From NCBI GenBank assembly GCA_035279405.1, contig DATEHU010000049.1, forward strand, positions 21,951-85,950: a stretch of DNA of 64,000 nucleotides, written 5' to 3'. The notes below the pieces were generated by a model. It saw nothing but the letters and a program-made list of their open reading frames with translations, was not told the DNA's origin and ran no database searches. Position 1 is the stretch's first letter; each line of letters starts with the position of its first letter. Positions 18,654 through 27,658 of this stretch are shown piece after piece. The DNA is from Gammaproteobacteria bacterium (GTDB taxonomy: Bacteria; Pseudomonadota; Gammaproteobacteria; Natronospirales; REEB76). Position numbers and translations under genes: made by a program.

Positions 18654-19154
18654 TTACGGACGGCAGTTCGAAGGCAGATACTTGGAGGGTACCGTGGTCC
18701 CTGCTCCCGTAACTGATTTGTTGTTGACAGTGGCAGTGGCATTGCCGCAAACCCAAGCCACAGAAGCCGCACCTGTCACAGCCGTCATAACCAGTAGTTG
18801 GCCGCTCGCCACACCGCCGCCCACCTGAGCGTTATAGGTGATGGAGATGGTCAGAGGGTTCGTTCCCGTACTGAGCAGAACGCTCTTTATGTATTTGCCC
18901 TGGATGCTCGCAGCGGCCGGCAGGCCGAAGCTGTTGCCGCTCGCCGCATTGCCGCTGCCCGGCATGTGGCCGAAGGACTGATAGGTTTCAGCAACTGCCG
19001 TCTCCGGCGCCTGGACCAAGCTCAGGCCTTCCGTGACTTTGGAACGGGTCACATAGTCCTGATACTGCGGAATGGCGATGGCCGCCAGGATGCCGATGAT
19101 CGCGATGACGATCATCAGTTCGATGAGGGTAAAACCCTTCTGGACCTTGTTCAT
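18654..19154 (-). CDS. pilA: Type IV major pilin PilA, copy 1
   Basis: The 166-residue prepilin has a six-residue basic leader ending in glycine. PilD is expected to cut after G7, before F1-T-L-I-E5 of the mature protein, and E5 is present. The hydrophobic alpha1-N helix ([19 protein letters not shown]) follows. The C-terminus carries a cysteine pair (WVCGN ... PSNCR) enclosing a D-region loop that ends [10 protein letters not shown], as in Pseudomonas/Xanthomonas-type pilins. The globular part is Ser/Thr/Gly/Ala-rich, which offers O-glycosylation sites. A GGGAG ribosome site precedes the ATG. A sigma-54-type promoter and a strong terminator bracket the gene, so it can be a monocistronic message. 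Confidence 0.95.
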   Translation of the reverse strand: MNKVQKGFTLIELMIVIAIIGILAAIAIPQYQDYVTRSKVTEGLSLVQAPETAVAETYQSFGHMPGSGNAASGNSFGLPAAASIQGKYIKSVLLSTGTNPLTISITYNAQVGGGVASGQLLVMTAVTGAASVAWVCGNATATVNNKSVTGAGTTVPSKYLPSNCRP

Positions 19155-19207
19155 GAGTTGTCTCCCAAAAGCTAGTGGTGCGCACGTGCGCGGTCACAAT
19201 TACTCAA

Positions 19208-19222
19208 GCAATCCCCATGCCA
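19208..19222 (-). promoter_or_regulatory. Sigma-54-type (-24/-12) promoter of pilA copy 1
   Basis: Read on the minus strand, TGGCATGGGGATTGC matches the -24/-12 consensus TGGCAC-N5-TTGC, with the invariant GG (19221-19220) and GC (19209-19208) separated by exactly 10 bases. The expected start of transcription is near 19196, about 42 bases before the pilin ATG. pilA genes of Pseudomonas and Xanthomonas relatives are RpoN- and PilR-dependent, which supports the reading. Confidence 0.8.
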
Positions 19223-19314
19223 ACGTAAGCCCCTTGGATTTCCAGCCTTTGCGATGCTTTCGTTTGGGTGCCGCGGCGTGCGGCAGGCAAAATTGTCGGT
19301 TTGTGACAAAAGTG

Positions 19315-19818
19315 TCAGCTACGGCAGTTTGCGGGCAGGTATTTGGCTGGCACATTGGTGCCCGAACCCGGGCCGCCGACGGTCTGGCCGGCGACAGTCA
19401 CGGCAGCGTATCCGCAGGCCCAAACAACCGCACCATGCACGATTGTGCCGGGGGTGAGCACCAACACATTCCCGCTGGCCACCCCGCCGCCGACCTGGCT
19501 GTTGTAGGTAATCGTCACCTTGCCCGTGCCGCCGGCAACCGCGACGCTGGAAACGTACTTGCCCGTAATGCTGGTTGCCGGAGGCAGGCCGAAGCTGTTG
19601 GCCGAGCTTGCGTTGCCGCCTGCCGGCATGTAGCCATACGACTGGAATGAGGCGGCCACCGCAGTCTGGGCCTCGTCGGAGAGAGTCAGCCCCTCCATGA
19701 CCTTGGTGCGTGTAATGTAGTCCTGATACATGGGCACGGAAATGGCCGCCAGGATGCCGATGATGGCAATCACGATCATCAACTCGATGAGCGTGAAACC
19801 CCAGTCATTCTTTTGCAT
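19315..19818 (-). CDS. pilA: Type IV major pilin PilA, copy 2
   Basis: The 167-residue prepilin starts MQKNDWG at 19818, with the leader cut expected after G7. The mature N-terminus [20 protein letters not shown] includes E5. It is closely similar to the other pilin through the first 50 residues and at the end (WACGYAAVTVAGQ, VPAKYLPANCRS, with the disulfide cysteines), while the central alpha-beta region differs. A much longer open frame upstream to 20070 is not pilin-like and is rejected. A sigma-54-type promoter lies just upstream. The tandem arrangement suggests duplication followed by divergence; which copy is the major subunit is not visible. Confidence 0.95.
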   Translation of the reverse strand: MQKNDWGFTLIELMIVIAIIGILAAISVPMYQDYITRTKVMEGLTLSDEAQTAVAASFQSYGYMPAGGNASSANSFGLPPATSITGKYVSSVAVAGGTGKVTITYNSQVGGGVASGNVLVLTPGTIVHGAVVWACGYAAVTVAGQTVGGPGSGTNVPAKYLPANCRS

Positions 19819-19857
19819 GACAAAATTCCCAAAAAGCATGCTCTGTCCCGTAATCAA

Positions 19858-19872
19858 GCACGTGGCGTGCCA
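19858..19872 (-). promoter_or_regulatory. Sigma-54-type (-24/-12) promoter of pilA copy 2
   Basis: On the minus strand, TGGCACGCCACGTGC has a perfect TGGCAC -24 box and a GTGC -12 box; GG (19871-19870) and GC (19859-19858) are 10 bases apart as required. Transcription would start near 19846, about 28 bases before the ATG at 19818, with GGGAA as a possible ribosome site. The second pilin therefore has its own RpoN promoter. Confidence 0.8.
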
Positions 19873-20038
19873 ACTGCATGGCGACTGGGAGGGCTTTATA
19901 CACCTCGGGACGGCAACATGAATCAACACTCCGGGGTCTGCGCAATATGACGATTTTTGCCCTGGGCAGGTCATCAAGCGTACCCGCACGCCCGCTGCGT
20001 GGCCTTTGCCTTGGAACGGGGGGGGGCCGGACGGTAAA

Positions 20039-21337
20039 TCACAGGATCGCGGCGTAATCGTCCTGGACACGGGCGAGATCCAGTTTGTTGAGGAAGCTGG
20101 AATAGCACATCCACGCGGACAGTCCGTTGAGATCGGCGAACGGTGGCGGCAGAAACCGGGGCGGCGCGACGATGCCTTCGTCCACGGCGTGCGCGAGCGT
20201 GCGCACGTCTTCGAGCGTGGTCTTGCCGCAGAACAGCAGGGGAATGCGCTGCAGCATGCCCTTGTGCACCGCCAGGCGCAGGTAGTTGTAGATCATGATG
20301 AAACCCTTGTTGTACGACAGGTCCTTGGTGAAGGGCGGGCCGTCGGGCAGGCTGCCGCGGAAGATGCGTGCCGCGTTGGCGTAGCTCGCCGGTTCGCCAA
20401 GGTTCTGATAGAGGTAGAACTTGTACACGTCCAGGAAGTTGCCGCCCTGCTCGGCAAGCTGCACCGCGCGGATGCGGTTGGCCAGGCGCTTGAGGCGGCT
20501 CGGGTAGGACGCGAAGGTAATAATTTCGACCAGCACCGCCAGACCTTCCTGGGTGATGGTCGAAGACGGCGGACCCTTGGACAGAAACGTGCATACCGGC
20601 TGGGTCGCGCCGTTGAATGTGGTGCCGAGATGCACCCAGCCCTCGTGCACTTCCAGCAGCCGCAGGTCGCGCGCGTTGAAGCGCGCGTCCTTGCGCAGTT
20701 TGATGTAATCGGCGCCGGCGGCGGCATCGGCCTCGATGCCGTCCGAGATCTTCACGCGCGCGGTATTTTCCGATTCCCGGAACGACTGGTTGAGTCGCTG
20801 CTGCAGGATTTTGACGGCATCTTCGGCCGCGATGTGCTTGGGTGGCGGCTTCAGCAGCTCGCTTTGGTCAATGTTGGCTATCGCCCTGGCGAGCGACTCG
20901 CCGAGATCCACAAGCGTCGGGCCGCCCTCATGGAAGGCGTCGCCGGCCGAGCCGTAAAGCTGTTGCGACAGCGCGCCGAAATCCTCTGTACCGCGCGCTT
21001 CCAGCATGCGCACCACCTGGGTGTATTCGCGGCACATGCGCGCCATGATGGCGCCGAGCGGATTCTCCGGGCCGAGTTTGCGGCGGATGTCGAGCTCGAT
21101 CTGGTGGAATTCGTCGCGCTTGGACGGTGCGTCAAAGCCAAGCGGCCGGGCCTGGTAATACGCACGGTCAATTCCGGGCAGTTGCCGGGCGCCGTTGCGG
21201 AAAAATTCCTCCTGGATGCTGCTGTCCCATTTGACCTGGTCGAGGATGCGGATAGGCTTTTGCGCCGCCACGATGCGGTCGGAGAGCGACCGCAGGATTT
21301 GCCGGTACTCGTCCGTGATGCCCGGGGCGGTCACCAA
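20039..21337 (-). CDS. QEGLA-motif protein (DUF1704/MATCAP-like putative metallopeptidase)
   Basis: The 432-residue protein contains the signature segment TITQEGLAVLVEIITFASYP, which defines the bacterial proteins annotated as flavohemoglobin expression-modulating QEGLA motif protein (DUF1704). About 35 residues earlier is VHEGWVHLGTTFNG, an HExxxH arrangement; with the glutamate of QEGLA this makes an H-H-E set like that of the eukaryotic MATCAP tubulin peptidases of the same Pfam family. I infer a zinc peptidase or hydrolase; the substrate is unknown. It begins with TTG (21337) or, one codon on, GTG (21334), a few bases after the gdhB stop, so it appears translationally tied to the glutamate dehydrogenase. 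Confidence 0.8.
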   Translation of the reverse strand: MVTAPGITDEYRQILRSLSDRIVAAQKPIRILDQVKWDSSIQEEFFRNGARQLPGIDRAYYQARPLGFDAPSKRDEFHQIELDIRRKLGPENPLGAIMARMCREYTQVVRMLEARGTEDFGALSQQLYGSAGDAFHEGGPTLVDLGESLARAIANIDQSELLKPPPKHIAAEDAVKILQQRLNQSFRESENTARVKISDGIEADAAAGADYIKLRKDARFNARDLRLLEVHEGWVHLGTTFNGATQPVCTFLSKGPPSSTITQEGLAVLVEIITFASYPSRLKRLANRIRAVQLAEQGGNFLDVYKFYLYQNLGEPASYANAARIFRGSLPDGPPFTKDLSYNKGFIMIYNYLRLAVHKGMLQRIPLLFCGKTTLEDVRTLAHAVDEGIVAPPRFLPPPFADLNGLSAWMCYSSFLNKLDLARVQDDYAAIL

Positions 21338-21340
21338 GCG

Positions 21341-24300
21341 CTATCCGCTCTTGGCGCGCGCCAGCTTGCGCACTTCCTGCACGGCGACCGACAGACTCGG
21401 GAAATCGGCGATGTTGGCGGTTTTCATGTCGGCCAGCATGCGCTGCACATGCTGCGTGCGGGTGGCAGCTCTGCCAAACCAGGCATCCAGTTTATCCATG
21501 GCAGCACGCGCATCCTTGGCGCCGGTGAGCGCCTGCGCCGCGAGGGCGCGTTGCTGGGCGTACAGGTCTTCGCGCAACGTGGCGCGCGCTTGGGCCTGCC
21601 AGTGACCTTCCACGGCCAGTGTCTCGATCTGCCCGCGCAGCCAGTCGAGACCGAGTTCGCGGCCAATGTGGAAATACACGCGTGCCACCACCTCCACCGG
21701 CAAACCGGTGTCGCGTGCCACATCCACCAGATCCAGCGCCGGATACAGCGTGGCCAGCGCGGCAATCTGCTGCGCGAGCGCCGCCGGCACGCCCACATCG
21801 AGATATTGCTGCTGCAGGGCATGAAACGTTTCGAGCTGGCTGTCACCGAGCACCGCGGCCATGTGAGTGGCAAGCGTCTCGATGCCCGGGCGATACTGCG
21901 GCACCACCGCCGCGATATCCAGTTGTCCGTGCAGATGATCCAGCAGCCAGCGCGTGGCGTGCCGCAGCAGCCGCGCGGTCTGCACCGACATGGCCACCTG
22001 CACGTTGGCGGGAACCTTGTTGTCAAGCGCTTCAATCGCCGACCAGATGCCCACCGTATCGAAGCTCTCGCGCGCGATGGTGTAGGCGCGCGCCACCGAG
22101 GCCACGCCCACGCCGGCCTCCTCCTGCATGCGCTGCGCGAAGGTCGGACCCATGCGGTTTACGAGGCTGTTGGTGATGGCGGTACAGACGATTTCGGACC
22201 GCAGCCGGTGTCTGGGCATGAATGCGCGGTATTTGCGCCGCAAGGGCGTGGGGAAATAGTTTTCCAGCTCGTTGGCGAGATACGGATCCTCGGCGACGTC
22301 CGACGCGAGCAGCGCGTTGTAGATGGCGATCTTGCTGTAGGCCAGCAGCACCGCCAGTTCCGGGCGCATCAAGCCGCGTTTGGCGGCGCGCCGTTTCTTC
22401 AGTTCCTCGTCGCCCGGCAGGAATTCGATGCCGCGGTTCAACACGCCGGACTTTTCCAGCGCGCGCATCAGGTAGGTGTGCTCGCTGATACGCGCCGGTG
22501 CCTGGGATTCGGCGATGGACAGCGCCTGGCTCTGCATGTAGTTGTCGCGCAGCACCAGTGCGCCGACTTCGTCGCTCATCGAGGCCAACAGCGTGTTGCG
22601 TTGCGCTTCGGTCAGCGTGCCGTCGGCCACCGCCAGATTCAGCAGAATCTTGATGTTGACCTCGTGATCGGAGGTGTCCACGCCCGCGGAGTTGTCTATG
22701 AAATCCGTGTTGAGCCGGCCGCCGTTGAGCGCGTACTCGATGCGTCCCAACTGGGTTAAGCCCAGGTTGCCGCCTTCGGCCACCACCTTGCAGCGCAATT
22801 CGCGGCCATTGATGCGCAGCACGTCGTTGGCGCGGTCGCCGCACTCCGAGTTTTCCTGATCGCCGGATTTCACGTAGGTGCCGATGCCTCCGTTCCACAG
22901 CAGGTCCACCGGTGCCTTGAGGATGGCGCGCATGAGTTCCATGGGCGTGAGCTGTGCGGCTTCGATGCCCAGTGCCCGCTGCGCTTCGCCTGACAGCTTG
23001 ACGGTTTTGGCGCTGCGCGGGAACACGCCGCCGCCTTTGGAAATCAGCTTGGCATCGTAATCCGCCCACGAGGAACGCGGCAGATTAAACATGCGTTCGC
23101 GCTCCTTGAAGCTGACTTGCGGATCAGGACTGGGGTCGAGAAAGATGTGACGGTGATCAAAGGCCGCCAGCAACTTGATGTGGCGCGACAGCAGCATGCC
23201 GTTGCCGAACACGTCACCCGACATGTCGCCGATGCCGACCGCGGTGAATTCCGTGCTCTGCGTGTCCATGCCCATTTCGCGGAAGTGGCGCTTCACCGAT
23301 TCCCACGCGCCCTTGGCGGTGATCCCCATTTTCTTGTGGTCATAACCGGCCGAGCCGCCGGAGGCGAAGGCGTCGTCCAGCCAGTAGCGATACTCGCGCG
23401 CCACGCCGTTGGCGATGTCGGAAAACGCGGCCGTGCCCTTGTCGGCCGCCACTACCAAATAGGGATCGTCCTCGTCGTGACGCACTACTCCGGGCGGCGG
23501 CACGATCTTGCCGTCCACGATATTGTCGGTCAGGTCCAGCATGCCGCGCATGAAGGTCTGGTAACAGGCAATGCTTTCCTTGAGCGTATCCTCGCGGTTG
23601 CCGCTCGCCGGCGGCCGCTTCACGTAATAGCCGCCCTTGGATCCGACCGGCACGATCACCGTATTCTTGACCATCTGTGCCTTCATCAGCCCGAGTACCT
23701 CGGTGCGGAAGTCCTCGCGCCGGTCCGACCAGCGGATGCCGCCGCGTGCCACTTTGCCGCCGCGCAAGTGCACCGCCTCGACGCGCGGCGAGTACACCCA
23801 GATTTCGAACATCGGCTTGGGCAACGGCAGTTCCGGCAATTGCGCGGGATCGAACTTGAAGGCGATATAAGGCTTGTGTCCGCCGTCCTTGAGGGTCTGG
23901 AAATAATTGGTGCGCAGCGTGGCGCGCGCCACGTTGAAGAAGCTGCGCAGAATGCGGTCGTCGTCGAGACTCGCTACCGACTCCAGCGCCTTGTCGATTT
24001 CACCCGCGTAACGCGCGCCGAGCGTATCGCGATCCTTGCCGCCTTCGGGGTCATGGCGCGCCTCGAAGTATTTCACCAGCAGCGCCGCAATCTGCGGATT
24101 CGCCGACAGCGTGCGCTCCATGTAGGCCGGACTGAATGTCAGACTGGTCTGCAGCAGGTACTTGCAGCAGGCGCGCAGCAGCGTGGTCTGGCGCCAGTTG
24201 AGCCCCGCGGTCAGCACCAGGCGGTTGAAGCCGTCGTTTTCCGCTTCGCCCTGCCACACGCGCGCAAACTGCTCGTGGAAGCTGTCGCGCACCGCGTCCA

Positions 24301-26164
24301 CGTCCAGCTCGCCGGCATAAATCAGTTCGAAGTCCTGGATCCAGAAAATGGACTCGTCCGCCAGCCTGATGTCGTAGGGGCGCTCGCCCATGACGCGTAC
24401 GCCCAGGTTTTCCAGCATCGGCAGGGCATCGGAAATCGAGATTTCCTGCTCGCGGTGGAATATCTTGAAACGCAGATATCCGGCGGCGCTGTGTTTCGGG
24501 CGGTACAGACTCAGGCGCAGGCCCTCGTCGGTGGTGAGGGCGTCGAGCTGTTCGATGTCGAACACCGCGGCTTTGGCCTTGACGTCGTCCTGGTAGGCGG
24601 CTGGAAAGGCACTGGCATAGCGCGCCAGCAACTGCAGGCCGCGCTCTTCGCCGAATTTTTCGACCAGCGCCTCCTTGAGTTCGTCTTGCCAGGAGCGTAC
24701 CGCGCGCGCTATGTCCTGTTCGAGCGCAGCATGCTCAAAGGCGGGCAGTTTCCAGGGCGTGGTGTGCACGATGAACTGGATGCGCGCCAGCGCCGATTCC
24801 GAAAGGAATACATCGTGCTCGGCGCTCTTGCCGTTGAGCGCCGTGAGCAGAATGCTCTGGATCTTGCCGCGCACCTGGCTGTTGTAGCGGTCGCGCGGCA
24901 GGTACAGCAGGCAGGAGAAGAACCGGCCGAAACTGTCGCGCCGGATGAACAGCCGGACGCGCGCGCGTTCCTGCAACTGCACCACGCCCATGGCTGCGGT
25001 ATACAGCTCTTCGGTCGTGCTCTGGAACAGTTCGTCGCGCGGGAACGTCTCGAGGATGTGCATCAGCGCCTTGAGGTCGTGGCTGCCGCTCGGCAGCTGC
25101 GAGCGCTGGCGGATTTCCGCAACTTTGCGGCGCACCACCGGAGTGTCGGCCGGGCTGCGGCTGTATGCGGTGGAGGTGAACAACCCCAGGAATCGCCATT
25201 CGCCGCTGACGTTGCCGGCCTGGTCGTAACGCTTCACGCCCACGTAATCCATGTAGCCCGGGCGGTGCACCGTGGCCGTGGAGTTGGCCTTGGTCACGAT
25301 CATGAATTCGCGCGTGCGTGCGCGCCGGCGCACGTCCTTGGGCAGCACCAGAAAGCTCTGCGAGACCTTGGCGCTGCTGTCGCGCAGGATGCCGAGGCCG
25401 GAGCCGGGCACGATGCGCAACAAGTCCTCGCCGTTTTCCTCCACCAGCCGGTATTCGCGGAATCCCAGGAAGGTGAAGTGGTTGTTGGCCAACCATTCGA
25501 GAAAACGCTGGCCCTCGTCCACTTCGTCATCGCCGAGGATCGTGCGGTAGGCATCGGTGGCGGCGCAGATCTCGCCCACCTTGTCGCGTATCAGGTGCCA
25601 GTCGTCCACCGTGGCGCGCACGTCGCTCATCGCCGCGCGCAGCTCATTTTCGAGCTTCTTCAGCGTGGCGGCGTCGCTCTGGTGGTCAATCTCAATGTGC
25701 ATCCAGGATTCCACCAGACCGCTCTCGTGCGCCGCATCGCCGCTGTCGAAGCGCGTGATCACGCCGTGTTTGTCGCGCGCCAGATACAGGATCGGGTGCA
25801 CCGTGAGATGCACGCCGAGGCCGTTGCGCGTCAGCGTCATGATGGTGGTGTCCACCAGGAACGGCATGTCGCCATTGACCATCTCGATGATGGTATGCGG
25901 GCTTTTCCAGCCGTCGCGCTTGACCGTGGGATTGAACACCCGCAGCCTGAATTCGCCGGCCGGACGTTCGCGCCCGAATTCCCAGTGGCTGCGGGCCGCG
26001 CTGCACAGGTATTGCGGCGTGTACTGCCGCAGGTCTTCTTCGGCGATGTCGTGATAATACTGTTGCAGGAATTGTTCGAAGCTTGGAGAGGGGGCGTGCT
26101 GCTTGGCGAGTGCGGTGACTTTTTCGAGACGCTTGTTCTTGCTGTTGGAATAGGCGCGCTGCAT
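21341..26164 (-). CDS. gdhB: NAD-specific glutamate dehydrogenase, large (180 kDa) type
   Basis: The product of about 1,607 residues belongs to the giant bacterial NAD-GDH family that oxidatively deaminates glutamate to 2-oxoglutarate and ammonia. The N-terminal 700 residues are the regulatory region (FLEWLANNHFTFLGFREYRL, then ACT-like parts). The catalytic part is recognisable from PMFEIWVYSPRVEAVHLRG and RGGIRWSDRREDFRTEVLGL through the lysine-containing VPVGSKGGYYVKR. GIGDMSGDVFGNGMLLS is the dinucleotide-site region. The C-terminal 350 residues are the helical domain. The ATG at 26164 is preferred to a GTG three codons upstream (26173). In Pseudomonas this enzyme is used for arginine and amino-acid catabolism, which fits the surrounding genes. 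Confidence 0.96.
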   Translation of the reverse strand: MQRAYSNSKNKRLEKVTALAKQHAPSPSFEQFLQQYYHDIAEEDLRQYTPQYLCSAARSHWEFGRERPAGEFRLRVFNPTVKRDGWKSPHTIIEMVNGDMPFLVDTTIMTLTRNGLGVHLTVHPILYLARDKHGVITRFDSGDAAHESGLVESWMHIEIDHQSDAATLKKLENELRAAMSDVRATVDDWHLIRDKVGEICAATDAYRTILGDDEVDEGQRFLEWLANNHFTFLGFREYRLVEENGEDLLRIVPGSGLGILRDSSAKVSQSFLVLPKDVRRRARTREFMIVTKANSTATVHRPGYMDYVGVKRYDQAGNVSGEWRFLGLFTSTAYSRSPADTPVVRRKVAEIRQRSQLPSGSHDLKALMHILETFPRDELFQSTTEELYTAAMGVVQLQERARVRLFIRRDSFGRFFSCLLYLPRDRYNSQVRGKIQSILLTALNGKSAEHDVFLSESALARIQFIVHTTPWKLPAFEHAALEQDIARAVRSWQDELKEALVEKFGEERGLQLLARYASAFPAAYQDDVKAKAAVFDIEQLDALTTDEGLRLSLYRPKHSAAGYLRFKIFHREQEISISDALPMLENLGVRVMGERPYDIRLADESIFWIQDFELIYAGELDVDAVRDSFHEQFARVWQGEAENDGFNRLVLTAGLNWRQTTLLRACCKYLLQTSLTFSPAYMERTLSANPQIAALLVKYFEARHDPEGGKDRDTLGARYAGEIDKALESVASLDDDRILRSFFNVARATLRTNYFQTLKDGGHKPYIAFKFDPAQLPELPLPKPMFEIWVYSPRVEAVHLRGGKVARGGIRWSDRREDFRTEVLGLMKAQMVKNTVIVPVGSKGGYYVKRPPASGNREDTLKESIACYQTFMRGMLDLTDNIVDGKIVPPPGVVRHDEDDPYLVVAADKGTAAFSDIANGVAREYRYWLDDAFASGGSAGYDHKKMGITAKGAWESVKRHFREMGMDTQSTEFTAVGIGDMSGDVFGNGMLLSRHIKLLAAFDHRHIFLDPSPDPQVSFKERERMFNLPRSSWADYDAKLISKGGGVFPRSAKTVKLSGEAQRALGIEAAQLTPMELMRAILKAPVDLLWNGGIGTYVKSGDQENSECGDRANDVLRINGRELRCKVVAEGGNLGLTQLGRIEYALNGGRLNTDFIDNSAGVDTSDHEVNIKILLNLAVADGTLTEAQRNTLLASMSDEVGALVLRDNYMQSQALSIAESQAPARISEHTYLMRALEKSGVLNRGIEFLPGDEELKKRRAAKRGLMRPELAVLLAYSKIAIYNALLASDVAEDPYLANELENYFPTPLRRKYRAFMPRHRLRSEIVCTAITNSLVNRMGPTFAQRMQEEAGVGVASVARAYTIARESFDTVGIWSAIEALDNKVPANVQVAMSVQTARLLRHATRWLLDHLHGQLDIAAVVPQYRPGIETLATHMAAVLGDSQLETFHALQQQYLDVGVPAALAQQIAALATLYPALDLVDVARDTGLPVEVVARVYFHIGRELGLDWLRGQIETLAVEGHWQAQARATLREDLYAQQRALAAQALTGAKDARAAMDKLDAWFGRAATRTQHVQRMLADMKTANIADFPSLSVAVQEVRKLARAKSG

Positions 26165-26291
26165 GATGGTCACTGGCCCCGGAGGGCGAATTGCGGTGCG
26201 CCTATTTTATGCCTTTTGCCCGGCGGTTGCGGCCAGTGCGCCCATGGGGAAAAGTCGTAATGGCCGCCGTCCAATGCATCGGCACGCGAAT

Positions 26292-27548
26292 TCAGACTGA
26301 GCGTTCCAGATCCTTGATGACCGCCGCCAGGAAACGGCAGGCGGTTCCGCCGGTGATGCAGCGGTGGTCGAAGGTCAGCGATAGCGGAATGCGCTTGTGC
26401 ACCTCGATGCCGCCCAGCACCGGCACCACATCGTGGCGCAGGCCTCCGGTGCCGAGGATGGCCACCTGCGGCGGCACCACCACCGGCGCGGCGTAGCGGC
26501 CCGCCAGCATGCCGAAGTTGGACAGCGTGATGGTCGGGTCCTTCATGTCGGCGGGGGCTACCGTGCGGTTGCGCGTCGCCTGTTTGGTGCGGTTGAGATC
26601 GTCGCGCAGCTGCGCACTGTTCTTGGCATCCACATTGCGCAGTACCGGCACGATCAGTCCGTCGGGGGTATCCACCGCCATCGCGAGGTCCACCTGGCGG
26701 TGCAGGATGCGTTCCAGCTTCTCGCCGTTGTACCAGGCGTTCAGCTCCGGCTCGGCGCGGCAGCCGGCGACCATCGCGCGAATGACGCGCACCGTGATGT
26801 CCTGACCCGGCGCCCAGTTGTGGATGTCGGCGTCGTCGAACAGCGCACATGCGGCCACTTCGCTGCGCGACTTGCTCATGGTGGCGTGCATGGCGCGCCG
26901 CGGTCCGCGCAGCGGTTCGGCCACGCCGTATTTGACATCGGTACGCACCGGCGGCGGATACCACGCCGCGGCCGGCGCGGCGCCCGGCGCAACTGCGCGT
27001 ACGGCACCTGCGCCTTCCGAGGCGCGCCGTACATCGTCCGCCGTGACCGTGTCGTTTTTTCCGCTGGGTTCACAGGCAGTCAGGTCCACGCCCATTTGCC
27101 TGGCGAGAATGCGCACCGACGGCAGCGCCTTGACGTGCGCCGGCGCTTTTTTCTGTTGCTTGCGGATGATCGCGGTTTCCGCCACCAGCGTCGTGCTCGT
27201 GGGCATGCTGCCCACGACTGTGCCGCTGTCTTCGGCAATGGGGACGGATTTACTCGCGGCGGGTTTGGCCGCGGTCGCCGGTTTGGCGGGCGCGCTGCTT
27301 GAGGAGGCCTCGCCCTCGAGTGCGAAATCCACGAGCGGCGCGTGCGTGGGAATGATGTCGCCGGCCTTGCCGTGCAATTTCAGAATCTTGCCGGACCAGG
27401 GGGCGGGCACGTCCACCACGGCTTTGGCGGTTTCCACCGACACCAGCGGCTGTTCCGCCTTGACGCTGTCGCCTTCCTTGACCAGCCAGTTGACGATCTC
27501 GGCTTCCTGCAGACCTTCGCCCAAGTCGGGAAGATTGAAGGTTCTCAT
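26292..27548 (-). CDS. bkdB: Branched-chain 2-oxoacid dehydrogenase complex E2 (dihydrolipoyl acyltransferase)
   Basis: E2 is the core of the complex; it carries the acyl group on lipoyl-lysine and transfers it to CoA. One lipoyl domain occupies residues 1-77, with the lipoylated lysine K42 in VETAKAVVD. An Ala/Pro-rich linker follows, then a peripheral-subunit-binding domain (about 120-160, LPSVRILARQMGVDLTAC) and the catalytic domain, ending with FDHRCITGGTACRFL, where His acts in acyl transfer. The start MRTFNLPDLGEGLQEAE at 27548 is chosen because it opens the lipoyl domain; 12 extra codons upstream are not family-like. It follows E1-beta after about 110 bases holding a palindrome. No E3 gene is in the window. 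Confidence 0.95.
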   Translation of the reverse strand: MRTFNLPDLGEGLQEAEIVNWLVKEGDSVKAEQPLVSVETAKAVVDVPAPWSGKILKLHGKAGDIIPTHAPLVDFALEGEASSSSAPAKPATAAKPAASKSVPIAEDSGTVVGSMPTSTTLVAETAIIRKQQKKAPAHVKALPSVRILARQMGVDLTACEPSGKNDTVTADDVRRASEGAGAVRAVAPGAAPAAAWYPPPVRTDVKYGVAEPLRGPRRAMHATMSKSRSEVAACALFDDADIHNWAPGQDITVRVIRAMVAGCRAEPELNAWYNGEKLERILHRQVDLAMAVDTPDGLIVPVLRNVDAKNSAQLRDDLNRTKQATRNRTVAPADMKDPTITLSNFGMLAGRYAAPVVVPPQVAILGTGGLRHDVVPVLGGIEVHKRIPLSLTFDHRCITGGTACRFLAAVIKDLERSV

Positions 27549-27589
27549 TTCAAAATCCTCATCATTGCTGCCCTGTGCCGCCATGATTT

Positions 27590-27626
27590 CCCCCTCACCC
27601 TACCCTCTCCCGCCGGGGGAGAGGGG
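27590..27626. repeat. Intergenic palindrome, CCCTCTCCC/GGGAGAGGG type
   Basis: A 9-base perfect inverted repeat (27603-27611 with 27617-27625) is preceded by CCCCCTCACCCTA. The unit CCCTCACCCTACCCTCTCCC-loop-GGGAGAGGG is a widespread proteobacterial intergenic repeat. It lies between the E1-beta and E2 genes and could trim or stabilise the message between them. There is no T-run, so it is not a standard terminator. Confidence 0.75.
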
Positions 27627-27658
27627 ACAAGGAGGCGCCGCGATGCGGCGCATGAAAT

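Noticed and set aside
19315..20070. A 251-codon version of the second pilin with a long N-terminal extension
   Set aside because: The extension crosses the sigma-54 promoter and is not pilin-like. The short basic leader from 19818 gives a normal prepilin.
20006..26260. Long plus-strand open frames (917 and 1,047 codons) opposite the DUF1704 and gdhB genes
   Set aside because: Their translations are His/Arg/Ala/Gly-rich with no family motifs, while the minus strand encodes clear conserved proteins. They are antisense shadows of GC-rich genes.
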